A stretch of DNA of 64,000 nt from DASXUX01 sp036504595. GTDB lineage: Bacteria; Planctomycetota; SZUA-567; H5-PLA8. Positions 27,589 to 37,803 of this stretch are shown one piece after another. A program made the translations under genes and the position numbers. Position 1 is the stretch's first letter; the number at the start of each line of letters is the position of its first letter. The notes under the pieces are model-generated. The model saw nothing but the letters and a program-made list of their open reading frames with translations. It was not told the origin of the DNA and did no database searches. The stretch lies in the NCBI GenBank assembly GCA_036504595.1, contig DASXUX010000065.1, forward strand, positions 62,001 to 126,000, read 5' to 3'.

Positions 27589-29150
27589 AGCGCAAAAGCA
27601 GAGCAACCCTGTTCATGAGATTAGCGCTGACACTGCTATTGGCTCCGCTGGCCGCGCTGCACGCTGCCGGGGATACGGCTCAGAAGCGGCCGAACATCGT
27701 TTTCATCTTCTCGGACGATCATGCGATTCAGACCATCGGCGCATACAATGGGCGGCTCTCCGAGTTCTGTCGGCAGCAGGCCGTCACGCCAAATATGGAT
27801 CGGCTCGCCATGGCCGGCGCGTTGTTTCCGAACAGCTTCTGCTGCAACTCACTCTGCTCGCCCAGCCGCGGAGCCGTTCTCACGGGGCTGCACAGCGGCG
27901 CTAACGGCGTGAGAAATCTCGGCCAGCCGGTGACGCCTGGCCTCTGGATGTATCCGGCGGCCATCCGCGCGGCAGGCTATCAGAACGCCGTTTTCGGCAA
28001 GTGGCACCTGGGCAATACGCCGGCGAACACGGATGTTTGGAAGCTTTTTCCCGGGCAGGGGAACTATTGGAACCCGGCGATGACGGGTCCGAATGGCACC
28101 GAGAATCTCCAGGGCTACGCGACCGATCTGCTCACCGATCTCGGTCTGGATTGGCTGAAAAAACGCGACAAATCGAAGCCGTTCATGTTGATGCTGCAGC
28201 ACAAAGCCCCACATCGGCCGTGGGAGCCGCCGACGCGCTACTACCGATGGCTCTCTGACGTGACGATCCCCGAGCCGCCGACGCTATTTGATGATTACTC
28301 CGGCCGCGGCACCCCGGCGCACACGCAGAAGATGGAGATCGGCCGCGAAATGACGCTCGCCAGCGATCTAAAAGTTCACGCCGCGAAAAAAAAGGTAGCC
28401 GAGGCCGAATTCCAAGCCACATATGGCGTGCGCAACGAGGCTTTCCACAAAGCCAATCTGCAGGGCGAGGCGCTCACACGCTGGAAATATCAGGAATACA
28501 TGAAGGACTACCTGCGCTGTGTGAAGGCCGTCGATGACAGCGTCGGTAAAGTATTGGATTACCTCAAAGCTGAAGGGCTGGAGGACAATACGGTCGTGAT
28601 CTATGCATCCGACCAGGGCTTCTATACCGGCGAGCACGGCTGGTTCGACAAGCGCTGGATTTACGAAGAGTCAATCCACATGCCGTTGATTGTGCGATGG
28701 CCCGGCGTGGTCAAACCCGGCAGTCGTCCAACGGCGCTTGTGCAGAATATCGATTACGCCGCGACGTTCGTGGACATCGCTGGCGGCGAGATACCGGTAG
28801 GCCTTCACGGGAAATCGCTGGTGCCGATTCTACGCGACCAGCCGCCTGCGGATTGGCGCAAGAGCCTTTACTACCATTACTATGATCCCGGCCATGGCGT
28901 GACAAAACACTACGGCGTCCGCACGGACCGGTTCACACTCGTGAATTTCTATCCTGTCAAAGAGTGGGAACTCTACGACAACGAGAAAGATCCACAGCAA
29001 ATGCGCAGCGTTTACGCTGATCCAGCGTACGCGAAAACGGTGGAGGAATTGAAAGCCGAACTTGAGCGCTTGCGACTGCAGTATGAACCAGCTTTCGATC
29101 CGCAAGCCGCAGAAGAAGCGCCGAAACGAAAGAAGAAAGACGCGCGATAA
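27585..29150 (+). CDS. Secreted sulfatase (CSPSR type)
   Basis: Predicted 521 residues, starting in the ATGA overlap with the preceding sulfatase. The signal peptide ends near LHAAGD. Key parts: FSDDHAIQTI (metal Asp pair), Cys91 in NSLCSPSRGAVLTG for formylglycine conversion, FGKWHLGN, HKAPHRPWEPP, and ASDQGFYTGEHGWFDKRW in place of the usual DNG motif. The last signature and the length resemble the subgroup of glucosamine-6-sulfatase-like enzymes, but substrate assignment from this is weak. The C-terminus is a short basic tail (KRKKKDAR). Confidence 0.87.
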   Translation: MKRKSRATLFMRLALTLLLAPLAALHAAGDTAQKRPNIVFIFSDDHAIQTIGAYNGRLSEFCRQQAVTPNMDRLAMAGALFPNSFCCNSLCSPSRGAVLTGLHSGANGVRNLGQPVTPGLWMYPAAIRAAGYQNAVFGKWHLGNTPANTDVWKLFPGQGNYWNPAMTGPNGTENLQGYATDLLTDLGLDWLKKRDKSKPFMLMLQHKAPHRPWEPPTRYYRWLSDVTIPEPPTLFDDYSGRGTPAHTQKMEIGREMTLASDLKVHAAKKKVAEAEFQATYGVRNEAFHKANLQGEALTRWKYQEYMKDYLRCVKAVDDSVGKVLDYLKAEGLEDNTVVIYASDQGFYTGEHGWFDKRWIYEESIHMPLIVRWPGVVKPGSRPTALVQNIDYAATFVDIAGGEIPVGLHGKSLVPILRDQPPADWRKSLYYHYYDPGHGVTKHYGVRTDRFTLVNFYPVKEWELYDNEKDPQQMRSVYADPAYAKTVEELKAELERLRLQYEPAFDPQAAEEAPKRKKKDAR

Positions 29151-29254
29151 GAGGAACCCGCACCGCGTTGCTCCTGCATTTCGAGACTCAAACCGTTCGG
29201 GTCACCTGGAAATCATGGAACTTAGGCTCTCGCTTCTCAGCGGGGAAAGAAAGA

Positions 29255-31201
29255 ATGAACATGCCACAGAAGAGTATCTACCTCACCGCCCTGCTGCTGG
29301 CGCCGCTGGCCGGACTAAAGGCCGCTGATGCAGAAAAGCCAGTCGCTAAGCCCAACGTCGTTTACATGCTGGCCGACGATCTGGGCTGGAGTGATTTAAG
29401 CATTCATCCTGGCGGGAGCATTCCGACGCCGCATATCGACCGCCTGTTCCAGCAGGGCGTCGAGCTGCGCAACTTCATGGCCTGGTGCGTGTGTTCGCCA
29501 ACACGTGCGATGTTAATGACCGGCCGTCATCCGTTTCGCGTCGGCACCGGGCCGGAAGTTGGCGGCGAACTTGCCAAAGAGGAAGCGACCGTCGCGGAAG
29601 CTTTCAAGGCTCACGGTTATCGGACCGGCATCTTCGGCAAGTGGCATAACGGCAACAACCCCGACACGCCAGAGTATCGGCGAGCGTTTGAAGAAGCATG
29701 GAAGGACATGCCGAACAAGAAACACAAAGTCGGTCTTGGCGTGAATGAACATGGTTTCGACGAAGCGTGGGTCTATTACGGCGGCGGTGCGGATTATTTC
29801 ACGCGGCGCACCGAGCAGGGGCACGGCCCGGTAAGCTGGTGGCACAATCTCGAGTTCCGGCCGCAAGACGTTGGCTTTACCGAGGATTTGATCACCGGGC
29901 ACGTCTTGGAGTTCATTCGCGAGAACAAGGATCGCCCCTTTTTCTGCTACGTGCCGTTTCACATTGTCCACGCACCATTGCAGGCGAAAGACTCGGATTT
30001 GGAGGGCGTGGACGCGAAGGTGACGGACGAAACGAAGCGTGTCTACACTGCGATGGTGCAGGCGATGGACAAGAACGTCGCCGCCATCCTCGCCGAACTG
30101 GAAAAACTGCGGTTGCGCGACAATACGATAGTCGTGTTCACCAGCGACAACGGCGCGACGAAAGACGGCAGCAATCTACCCTTCCGCGGCGGCAAGCATA
30201 CCATCTTTGAAGGCGGCACGCACATGCCCACTGTTATACATTGGCCCAAAGGCAACGTTTCCGGCCGCAAATGGGATGGACTGTGCGGCGCGCTGGATAT
30301 GTTCCCAACATTGATGGGGATGGCCGGGCTGGAGCTGCCGAAAACGCGCCCGCTCGATGGCAAAGATATCTGGCCGGCACTACGGGACGGCGGTCCCACC
30401 CCTGTTGAAAGCTACTACTGGTCGTGGCACGGGGAGGACGCGATTCGCACGGCGGATTGGCGCTTGCATCGCTACTTCGATCGCTTCGAGTTGTACGACA
30501 TGCACAATGACATCAGTGAAACCAAAAACGTGGTCGAAACGCATCCGGACGTCGCGAAGTCGCTGACAGAAAAAATGAATGCGTGGGCGGAGTCGCTCGG
30601 CGCAGCACTGAGTCATCAGCCAGTCCCCGCGAAACTCGACGCCAATCCCGCGCCAGATGGCGATGTCCTTGAAGTTTCCGTTACAGTGACAGACAAAGCC
30701 AAGCCGAAAGATTGGATTGTGGTTCCATTTGCGAGCATGGCAGGCTCGCACTTCGCGACCGATTACATCGAATACGATGTTGCCGTTGCGCCAGACAGCC
30801 TGCGCGGCGGTTTCTACTATTCGCCGTTCAAAGGCAACGACCAGAAAGCGGTGCAGCTTGACTTCCGGCGTGGCGAGGGAATCGATCAGTTCGGGCGCGA
30901 TCAGTCCACAGGGCCTGAGCCGAAAGGCGGGCCGGGCGTGTGGGAACACCGCGTCATTGGCTTGTGCAGCAGCGCGCCGGGTATTCTGCCGCGCCATGGA
31001 CTTGTTTTCACTGGCCGCAAGCCGGGGACATTCAAAGTCTTTCTGGACAACCTGCGCGTTCGGCACGCCGACGGCACGACCACTCCCATTTGGCTCGATG
31101 GCAAGGACACGCGCATGCAGAAGATCGCGGACACGGATTTGTTCAAGGGGGCGCAGGTTCGAGCCGTCCCCCGTCCCTCGCTAGATGGCAAATCCCAATA
31201 A
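29255..31201 (+). CDS. Secreted sulfatase with extra C-terminal beta domain
   Basis: Predicted 648 residues from ATG 29255 (GGGGA eight to nine bases upstream); a frame from 29168 would put 29 residues before the signal peptide. Signal peptide to about KAADAEKP. Sulfatase blocks: LADDLGWSDLS, Cys80 in CVCSPTRAMLMTG, FGKWHNG, TSDNGAT, RGGKHTIFEGGTHMP. From about residue 475 to the end a separate beta-rich domain follows (VAVAPDSLRGGFYYSP, DNLRVRHADGTTTP). It reads like a sugar-binding jelly roll, a feature I do not know from standard sulfatases. Probably the third gene of the same operon. Confidence 0.87.
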   Translation: MNMPQKSIYLTALLLAPLAGLKAADAEKPVAKPNVVYMLADDLGWSDLSIHPGGSIPTPHIDRLFQQGVELRNFMAWCVCSPTRAMLMTGRHPFRVGTGPEVGGELAKEEATVAEAFKAHGYRTGIFGKWHNGNNPDTPEYRRAFEEAWKDMPNKKHKVGLGVNEHGFDEAWVYYGGGADYFTRRTEQGHGPVSWWHNLEFRPQDVGFTEDLITGHVLEFIRENKDRPFFCYVPFHIVHAPLQAKDSDLEGVDAKVTDETKRVYTAMVQAMDKNVAAILAELEKLRLRDNTIVVFTSDNGATKDGSNLPFRGGKHTIFEGGTHMPTVIHWPKGNVSGRKWDGLCGALDMFPTLMGMAGLELPKTRPLDGKDIWPALRDGGPTPVESYYWSWHGEDAIRTADWRLHRYFDRFELYDMHNDISETKNVVETHPDVAKSLTEKMNAWAESLGAALSHQPVPAKLDANPAPDGDVLEVSVTVTDKAKPKDWIVVPFASMAGSHFATDYIEYDVAVAPDSLRGGFYYSPFKGNDQKAVQLDFRRGEGIDQFGRDQSTGPEPKGGPGVWEHRVIGLCSSAPGILPRHGLVFTGRKPGTFKVFLDNLRVRHADGTTTPIWLDGKDTRMQKIADTDLFKGAQVRAVPRPSLDGKSQ

Positions 31202-31453
31202 ACCCAAAAGCTCTGTCTGACGCTCTGCGCTGCGGAGCAAATCCCCGACGTCAGTAATGTTGCAGGATTTTGAGTTTCTACATTCGCAGATGCGCGGGTT
31301 CACTCCGGGTTGGTGTATTTTGACAGTGTGATCATCGCTGCAACCACGAAGAGATCACTGCCGATGGTCGCAGCACGCCCGGCGTAAGGCAAGCCAACGA
31401 CGTTACAGTTGCCATCTGGAAAAGGGTGCCACTGTCGCGGAGGAAACTGAAAA

Positions 31454-32587
31454 GTGAGCCATTCCGGAGACACACGATTTGCCGCGCTGTTTGTCGCTTG
31501 CTTATTGGCTCTCCAGGCGGCGAGCGCCGAACAGGCGCAGGACATTCTGAAGGCCAGCGGTGTGCAGGGCGGACTGGTTGTCCATCTCGGCTGCGGAGAT
31601 GGCAAACTCACAGCCGCATTGCGAGCCAGCGAGAGTTTCATCGTCCACGGCCTGGACGCAGACCCCAGCAATGTCGCCACAGCCCGAAAGCACATTCAGT
31701 CGACGGGTTTGTATGGTGTGGTTTCGGTCGAGCAGTGGGCCGGCGACCGTCTGCCGTACGTGGATAATCTTGTGAACCTCATTGTTGCCAATGATCTCGG
31801 CAAGTTACCGATGGACGAAGCGCTGCGCGTGTTGACGCCCAGGGGCGTTGCTTTGATCGGCGGCAAAAAGACCGTAAAGCCGTGGCCGAAGCAGATCGAT
31901 GATTGGACGCATTATCTGCACGGGCCGGACAACAACGCGGTGGCACGAGATTCAGTGGTGGACATTCCACGTTCCATCCAGTGGGTCGCGGAACCACGTT
32001 GGGGCCGGAGCCACGAGGAACTTGCCAGCATGAGCGCCGCCGTGACAGCGCAGGGACGCATCTTCTATATCGAGGACGAGGCGCCGCTGGCCTCAATTCG
32101 GTATCTCGCTGACTGGAAACTTGTCGCGCGTGACGCTTTCAACGGCACGTTGCTCTGGAAACATCCTATTACCTCGTGGGTGGATCACCTTCGCCAATTC
32201 CGTTCGGGTCCGGCACACCTGCCGCGCCGGCTCGTCGCAGTCGGCGACCGGGTGTACGTGACACCGAACCTCGCGGGACCGGTCCTCGCGCTGGACGCGG
32301 CTACCGGCCAGACGGTGTGCGAATACAAAGGCACTGAGCGCACAGAAGAGATCCTCGCTGAGAACGGCAGCCTTTACCTTGCCGTCGGCACATCAGAGGT
32401 GGAACGAACCGGCGGCGGGCTGTTTCAGCGCGGTGAGCCCGCGCCGTCGGGTTTTCGATTCATCACCGCTGTCGAGGCCGCGTCCGCGAAGCCGTTGTGG
32501 AAAAAGGACTTTAGCAAGGACGAGTTTTTCCTGCCGTTGACACTGGCCGTAAAAGGTTCGCACCTGCGCTCCAACAGCCGGTGCTGA
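31454..32587 (+). pseudogene. Truncated methyltransferase-like/PQQ-propeller secreted protein
   Basis: The frame starts at GTG 31454 (GGAGG about ten bases upstream) with a signal peptide ending AASAEQ. A methyltransferase-like glycine-rich region follows (LVVHLGCGDGKLTAALRAS, residues about 36-55). Then a PQQ-binding-like propeller begins (AFNGTLLWKHPI, LDAATGQTVCEYKG). From memory, proteins of this build are about a thousand residues long in PVC bacteria. Here homology ends near residue 370, and a foreign tail HLRSNSRC precedes the stop. The next 270 codons, in another frame, are the C-terminal half of a different enzyme, so the gene has lost its 3' part at a junction near 32566. Confidence 0.7.
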
Positions 32588-33378
32588 TCATTAAAACCGC
32601 TTGGGGCGGCAAATCGCTGAACACAGATTTCCGTCCGCCGAGCGCCGGGCCTTATGTTTCGCTGAAGGATGAAACGCCGGAACAGAAGCAAAAGCGCGCC
32701 GAGGCGACCGGCCATTACTATCGGCTGATGGTGGATCATGTGCGGATGGTTCTCAAGGACATCAAGCGCGTAATCCCGGACTACGACGAAAAGCAGGGCT
32801 ACGAGGTCGCCGGCTTTGTCTGGCTGCAGGGTTGGAATGACGCGGTGGATGGCACGACTTATCCCAAGCTGAAAGACGGTCAGGGCAACCAATTTGCCAG
32901 ATACAGCGAATGGCTGGCGGATTTCATCCGGGATGTCCGCAAGGATTTGAGCGCGCCGCAGATGCCGTTCGTCATCGGCGTCATGGGAGTCGGCGGACTG
33001 AACGCCTCAACCAACGCGCTGCCGTTTCGCGAAGCCATGGCCGCGCCGGCTAGCTATCCTGAATTTAAGGGCAATGTGGTGGCCGTGCAGACCGCTCCGT
33101 TCTGGGACGAACCGCTAGGCCTGATTTCGAAGAAACTGGAGCAGGTACGGTCGAAAAAAGCGGTGCTCGCCAAACAGGCCGAAGCCGGCAAACTCACCAA
33201 GGAAGCGGCGGCTCAGGAAGCGAGGAAATTTGAGGACGATCTCATTTCCCCTGCGGAAAAGGCCCTCTGGAACCGCGGCGCTTCGAATGCCGGATTTCAT
33301 TACCTCGGTTGTGCGAAGACGTTCGCGCTGATGGGAAAAGCGTTCGCTGAAGCATTGCTTCCATTGCAGAAGCCCTGA
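32545..33378 (+). pseudogene. C-terminal half of a sialate O-acetylesterase-like enzyme
   Basis: Open from before 32581 (GTG) to the stop at 33378. The opening residues QQPVLIIKTAWGGKSL are the block-II region of SASA/DUF303 carbohydrate esterases, and VAGFVWLQGWNDAVDG is another typical block. The C-terminal catalytic Asp/His region should follow (about YPEFKGNVVAVQT). The N-terminal nucleophile block is absent, and the reading frame joins the preceding PQQ-type gene out of frame. This is the 3' half of a once separate gene, probably inactive as it stands. Confidence 0.65.
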
Positions 33379-33439
33379 GTTCAAAAACGGCAACCCACCT
33401 AACGGCACAACAAGACTCAACGATAAGGCAACTTGATAT

Positions 33440-36364
33440 ATGAAGACCTTCTTCAGCCGAATGATCCTCGCTTCTGTCCTGATCACACTGTGCGCGGTTT
33501 CAGCCGCGTCATCGATGGAATCACTGAGTACATCTTTGATGATTTCGGATCCGCAGATGGCCGAGCATTTCCAATCGCCGCCGCCGTCCGCGAGGCCGTG
33601 GGTTTTCTGGATGTGGCTGCGCGTGGACACCTCGCCAGAGGCCATCACCCAGGATCTGGAGGAGATGCACGCCAAAGGCATCGAAGGGGCGATTCTTTAT
33701 GACTCGGGCTTTGGTGGGGGCGGGCTGGGGTTTGCCTCCAAAATGGTCTTGCAGGGCAAGGGCTATCACGCCGTGCCCACCGCCGATTATGACGGCGCCC
33801 ACATTGATAAGATCCCCATGGCGCCCCTGGAAACATGGTCGCCGCGCTTTCGTGAACGGGTCCGTTTCGCGGCGAAGGAGTCTGGGAGACTGGGAATAAA
33901 ACTGGTCCTGACCATCGGTCTTGCCGGCACGTCCGGCCCGATTGCACCCGAGTACGGTCAGCAAAAACTGGTCTGGTCCGAAACCGCCGTCACCGGCCCA
34001 CAGCAGTTTGATGCGTTGTTGTCCGCGCCCGACACCGAAGTCGCAACTACGCTCGGCTCATCGCCGGCCACGAGCGCTGGCAACAAGCCTGTTGCTGCGC
34101 CGAAGAAACTGGGACGGGCTGGCACGAAATACGCGAACGCCCATTCCATCGCCGTGCTGGCCGCGCCGGACAAGGAGAACTTCTCGCCGGACGAGGTGGT
34201 TGACCTTTCTGGAAATACCGACGCCGCGGGCCGTTTGCGTTGGGACGTGCCGGCCGGCGCGTGGAAAATCCTGCGCTTCGGCTATGCGCCGACCGGTGCC
34301 AGGAACGTCTGGGGAACATATACCGATTGCATGAGCGCCGAGGCGATGGACAAAACGTGGGACTCCACCATCGGCGTGATGCTCCGGGAAATGACTCCCG
34401 CGGAACGCAAGGGACTCTATGGCATCGAAGATGACAGTTGGGAGTCGGGCGCAACAACATGGACGAAGCGGTTTCCGGAGGAATTCAAAAACCTGCGCGG
34501 CTATGACCTGATTCGCTGGCTGCCTGCCCTGGCTGGGAAGCGGATGGGGCAGTCCGAGTCCCCCGGCGTGAAGCGGGATTTTTACCGCACCATCGCCGAT
34601 CTGGTGGCCAGGAATCATTATGGCCGCCTGGGCGAAATCTCCCGGCAAAACGGCCTCGTGACATTCGCCGAGCCGGCCGGCCCGAACACGTCACAGTTGG
34701 ATCTGATGAAGGATTGCAGCGGCGTGGATGTCGCGATGGGCGAATACTGGCACCCGTCCGTGCATCGGCCCACGCCGCCCCGGCGCTTCATGCTGCGCGC
34801 CGCAGCCAGCGCGAACCACATCTACGGCAAGCGGCTGACGCCGTGCGAAAGCCTCACCTCACTCGGTCCGTTTTGGGAAGAGAGTTTTTTCGATCTAAAG
34901 AACTCAGCGGACCAGGCGTTCTGCGACGGCTGCAATCTCACCGTCATCCACAACTGGAGCCATTCGCCGTCGCTTACGGCCAAGCCGGGCTATTCGTATT
35001 TTGCCGGCACGCTTTACACCCGCACCACGACCTGGTGGGAGCAGACGCCGGCTTTCAACGCATATCTGGGCCGCTGTTCATTCCTCCTGCAGCAGGGACT
35101 GTTCGTGGCCGACGCGCTTTATTATCGCGGCGACGCCATCGGCCAGGGAGAGCAAATGAAGAGCAGGCCCGCGCTACCGGCCGAGGGCTACGACCACGAC
35201 AACTGCAACCTCGACGCGCTACTCACGCGTGTCAGCGTAAAAGAGGGCCGGCTGGTTTTGCCGGACGGCATGGGCTACCGCATTCTGGTGCTGCCGAATA
35301 ACGCCTCAATGGCCCCCGAAGCACTGGCCAAAATCGCCGCCCTGGTTGAGGGCGGCGCGACCGTGGTCGGTCCTTGTCCCGGAGGCCCCGCAGGTTTGGT
35401 GACGCCGGAACAAAAGACGAAATTTGATGCCCTGACGGCACGTTTGTGGGCGAATGCTCAGGGCGAGAACCAGGTCGGCACCGGCCGAGTGATCGCGGGC
35501 AAAACTCCAGGTGACGTCCTGCTGGAAATGAAACTTCTGCCGGACTTTGCGTTCACGGGATTGAGCGGTGGTGGTGACCTGGACTGGATTCACCGGCGGA
35601 CCAGTGACACGGAGATTTATTTTGTCGCCAGCCGCTGGGATCCGAAAGAACAGGTGTCCTGCACCTTCCGCATCTCGGGCAAGCAGCCGGAACTGTGGGA
35701 TCCGGTGACGGGTGAGATCCGCGACGCCAAGGCGTTCACGCAGAAAGACGGCTGCACCACCGTGCCGCTGGAATTCAACCCGCGCGGGTCGGTGTTCGTC
35801 GTCTTCCGCAAGCCGATTGCCCCCAACGCGTCCGGAACGGCGGCGTCCAATTATCCAAAAATCACGCCGCACACTGAACTGAGCGGTGCGTGGGAGGTTT
35901 CCTTCGACCCGAAATGGGGCGGGCCGGAGAAGGTTGCTTTCGACTCGCTCGTGGACTGGACGAAGCGCCCCGAAGACGGCATCAAATATTATTCCGGCAC
36001 GGCGGTCTATCGCAAACAATTCAAACTTGCCGCGATGCCCGCCGCCGGCCAAAAGTTTTTGCTCGATCTCGGCGAAGTCCACGAGGAAGCGGTGGTGAAA
36101 CTCAACGGCACAGATCTCGGCGTGGTCTGGACAAAGCCTGCGCGCGTGGACATCACCGGCGCGGCGCGCCTCGGGGCGAATGATTTGGAGATAACCGTCG
36201 TAAACCTCTGGCCGAACCGGCTGATCGGCGACGCGGGATTGCCACCGGAAAAGAGGCTCACCGAAACCAACATTCGCAAGTTCACGAAGGCCACGCCGCT
36301 GTTTCCATCAGGACTGCTCGGCCCGGTAACACTGCAAATGGCAGAAGTACTTCCGGCAAATTGA
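33440..36364 (+). CDS. GH106-type alpha-L-rhamnosidase
   Basis: Predicted 974 residues with a signal peptide (about 1-24). The sequence matches the long GH106 rhamnosidase family: N-terminal RPWVFWMWLRVDTS and ITQDLEEMHAKGIEGAILYD, then the central barrel with LFGIEDDSWE-like (LYGIEDDSWESG), GLVTFAEPAGPN and CESLTSLGPFWEE, and a C-terminal galactose-binding beta-sandwich (about 820-974) with YYSGTAVYRKQF and TDLGVVWTKPARVDITG. These enzymes release alpha-linked L-rhamnose from plant or algal polysaccharides. It is full length for the family and follows the esterase remnant by 61 bases. Confidence 0.87.
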   Translation: MKTFFSRMILASVLITLCAVSAASSMESLSTSLMISDPQMAEHFQSPPPSARPWVFWMWLRVDTSPEAITQDLEEMHAKGIEGAILYDSGFGGGGLGFASKMVLQGKGYHAVPTADYDGAHIDKIPMAPLETWSPRFRERVRFAAKESGRLGIKLVLTIGLAGTSGPIAPEYGQQKLVWSETAVTGPQQFDALLSAPDTEVATTLGSSPATSAGNKPVAAPKKLGRAGTKYANAHSIAVLAAPDKENFSPDEVVDLSGNTDAAGRLRWDVPAGAWKILRFGYAPTGARNVWGTYTDCMSAEAMDKTWDSTIGVMLREMTPAERKGLYGIEDDSWESGATTWTKRFPEEFKNLRGYDLIRWLPALAGKRMGQSESPGVKRDFYRTIADLVARNHYGRLGEISRQNGLVTFAEPAGPNTSQLDLMKDCSGVDVAMGEYWHPSVHRPTPPRRFMLRAAASANHIYGKRLTPCESLTSLGPFWEESFFDLKNSADQAFCDGCNLTVIHNWSHSPSLTAKPGYSYFAGTLYTRTTTWWEQTPAFNAYLGRCSFLLQQGLFVADALYYRGDAIGQGEQMKSRPALPAEGYDHDNCNLDALLTRVSVKEGRLVLPDGMGYRILVLPNNASMAPEALAKIAALVEGGATVVGPCPGGPAGLVTPEQKTKFDALTARLWANAQGENQVGTGRVIAGKTPGDVLLEMKLLPDFAFTGLSGGGDLDWIHRRTSDTEIYFVASRWDPKEQVSCTFRISGKQPELWDPVTGEIRDAKAFTQKDGCTTVPLEFNPRGSVFVVFRKPIAPNASGTAASNYPKITPHTELSGAWEVSFDPKWGGPEKVAFDSLVDWTKRPEDGIKYYSGTAVYRKQFKLAAMPAAGQKFLLDLGEVHEEAVVKLNGTDLGVVWTKPARVDITGAARLGANDLEITVVNLWPNRLIGDAGLPPEKRLTETNIRKFTKATPLFPSGLLGPVTLQMAEVLPAN

Positions 36365-36741
36365 ACCACTTTTGGGCTGACGAAAGGTAAACAGGTTTCT
36401 CGATTTTGATTTACCGGCTCATCATGGCAGCGCGTTGCAGGCCGCAGCGAACTTGTACCCGCCCCTGGCCCGCGTTGAAACGCCTGCTTAATGTCCGCAA
36501 TACAGTCCATTTTGTCGCTAAAACAAGTACGCCGCCTTGTAGACTCAGTTAGGAGTCCGCTCTGCTCTTTGGGCGTCACAGCGCGTTCATAGTTTGGGCT
36601 TTCCGGTTTCGATGCAAACATCGGCAGGTCTTTGATCCTTAAGAAAAGCACATGTCTCAATCGGGAGACCTGGTGTGCTTTCCCATGGTGAGGCGGTCAA
36701 CTCGATCACCACTGCCGCTTGGCAACGCGAGAGACTACTTC
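36365..36741. other. Gene-free stretch
   Basis: I recognise no gene, RNA or terminator here. An in-frame extension of the next gene to 36652 exists but would place 30 non-hydrophobic residues before its signal peptide, so I treat it as leader. Confidence 0.4.
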
Positions 36742-37614
36742 ATGAAGAATACCAACCCATTCACCTTGTCACTCCTGTTTGCTTTCGTTGCAGCGATCAG
36801 CGCGGCGGAATCGAACACGCCACTCTATACGCAAGAAGGCAGCGACCCGTTATTCGCCGACGTTATGAAGAGCGGTGGCGCCAATCCCGGCGAGAGATTC
36901 AACCGCGGCGGTGCCCCCGGCTCTCGCATCCATGTAAACCGCGAGCTGCTGGAACAGCAGGTCGGGAAGACCGGCCCCATCCCCAAAGACATCGGCCTGC
37001 ACACGGAATTCAGCGGCGGCATCAGCCGCAAGGACTTCGAGAAATGGACGCGCTGGTATCAAGAGGACGCCAACGTCCAGGTATTCCGCCTGTTCAAGGG
37101 CGAACAGAATATCCGCAGTGGCGAAGAGAAGGATGGATCGCCGGGACGCGTCGAAGCTTTCTCGCATAACATCACCGTCACCCCCGGAACATGGAGTGAG
37201 TGGGAAGCAACCTACACGATCATCAAGCCGGTTCGCGCGTGCATTTTCCAGTTGATGCACGAGGGTAGCCTGTGGCCCTTCCACATCGAAATGTCCGAAA
37301 AGGGCGACGTCTACTTCCTCCGCCGCAGACCCATGCCCGGTCTGGAGAGGGAAATCGCCATGGCCGGGAACATGGCGGATAAATCCATCAGCGTCAAAGT
37401 CCGGGCGAATGGGGAGGATTACGAAGTCTATCAGAAGGCGCCGGTGGATGCCGGTCCCTGGAAGCTCGTGACCAAAGGATCCTGCACCAAAGCGCAAGAC
37501 AACAAGATCAGCTTCCGCTGGGGGATGTATTGTGGCTCAAAGAAAGGCCAAACCGTCCCCAATGACGGCATGATTTTCGTCACAGGGGTCAGTATCCGGA
37601 CAGGCGCCAAATGA
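36742..37614 (+). CDS. Secreted jelly-roll-like protein, possible polysaccharide lyase or lectin
   Basis: Predicted 290 residues from ATG 36742 (GAGAG eight bases upstream). The signal peptide ends near AISAAES. The mature protein is beta-rich: residues about 70-140 (FSGGISRKDFEKWTRWYQED, VFRLFKGEQNIRSG) and 150-290 (GTWSEWEATYTI, FHIEMSEKGDVYFLRR, ISFRWGMYCGSK). It looks like a concanavalin-like jelly roll as used by lyases and lectins, but I cannot name the family. Its place between a rhamnosidase and a sulfatase supports a role in polysaccharide breakdown. Confidence 0.6.
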   Translation: MKNTNPFTLSLLFAFVAAISAAESNTPLYTQEGSDPLFADVMKSGGANPGERFNRGGAPGSRIHVNRELLEQQVGKTGPIPKDIGLHTEFSGGISRKDFEKWTRWYQEDANVQVFRLFKGEQNIRSGEEKDGSPGRVEAFSHNITVTPGTWSEWEATYTIIKPVRACIFQLMHEGSLWPFHIEMSEKGDVYFLRRRPMPGLEREIAMAGNMADKSISVKVRANGEDYEVYQKAPVDAGPWKLVTKGSCTKAQDNKISFRWGMYCGSKKGQTVPNDGMIFVTGVSIRTGAK

Positions 37615-37803
37615 CGTCTAGCAGGCTATCGGCCCTGACACGCAGGGACGAATCGACGAGAAGTATGCGAAGTTCCGGATAGGAGTGGCGGTAGCGGAAA
37701 AAGTCGAAGGAGAACTCGGAAGCCGAGGTCATCAACGCGATGAATCCCGAGTTCGACTGAAGGCCTTTCGGCATTTCAGCAATCACACAAACGAGACTCG
37801 TTC

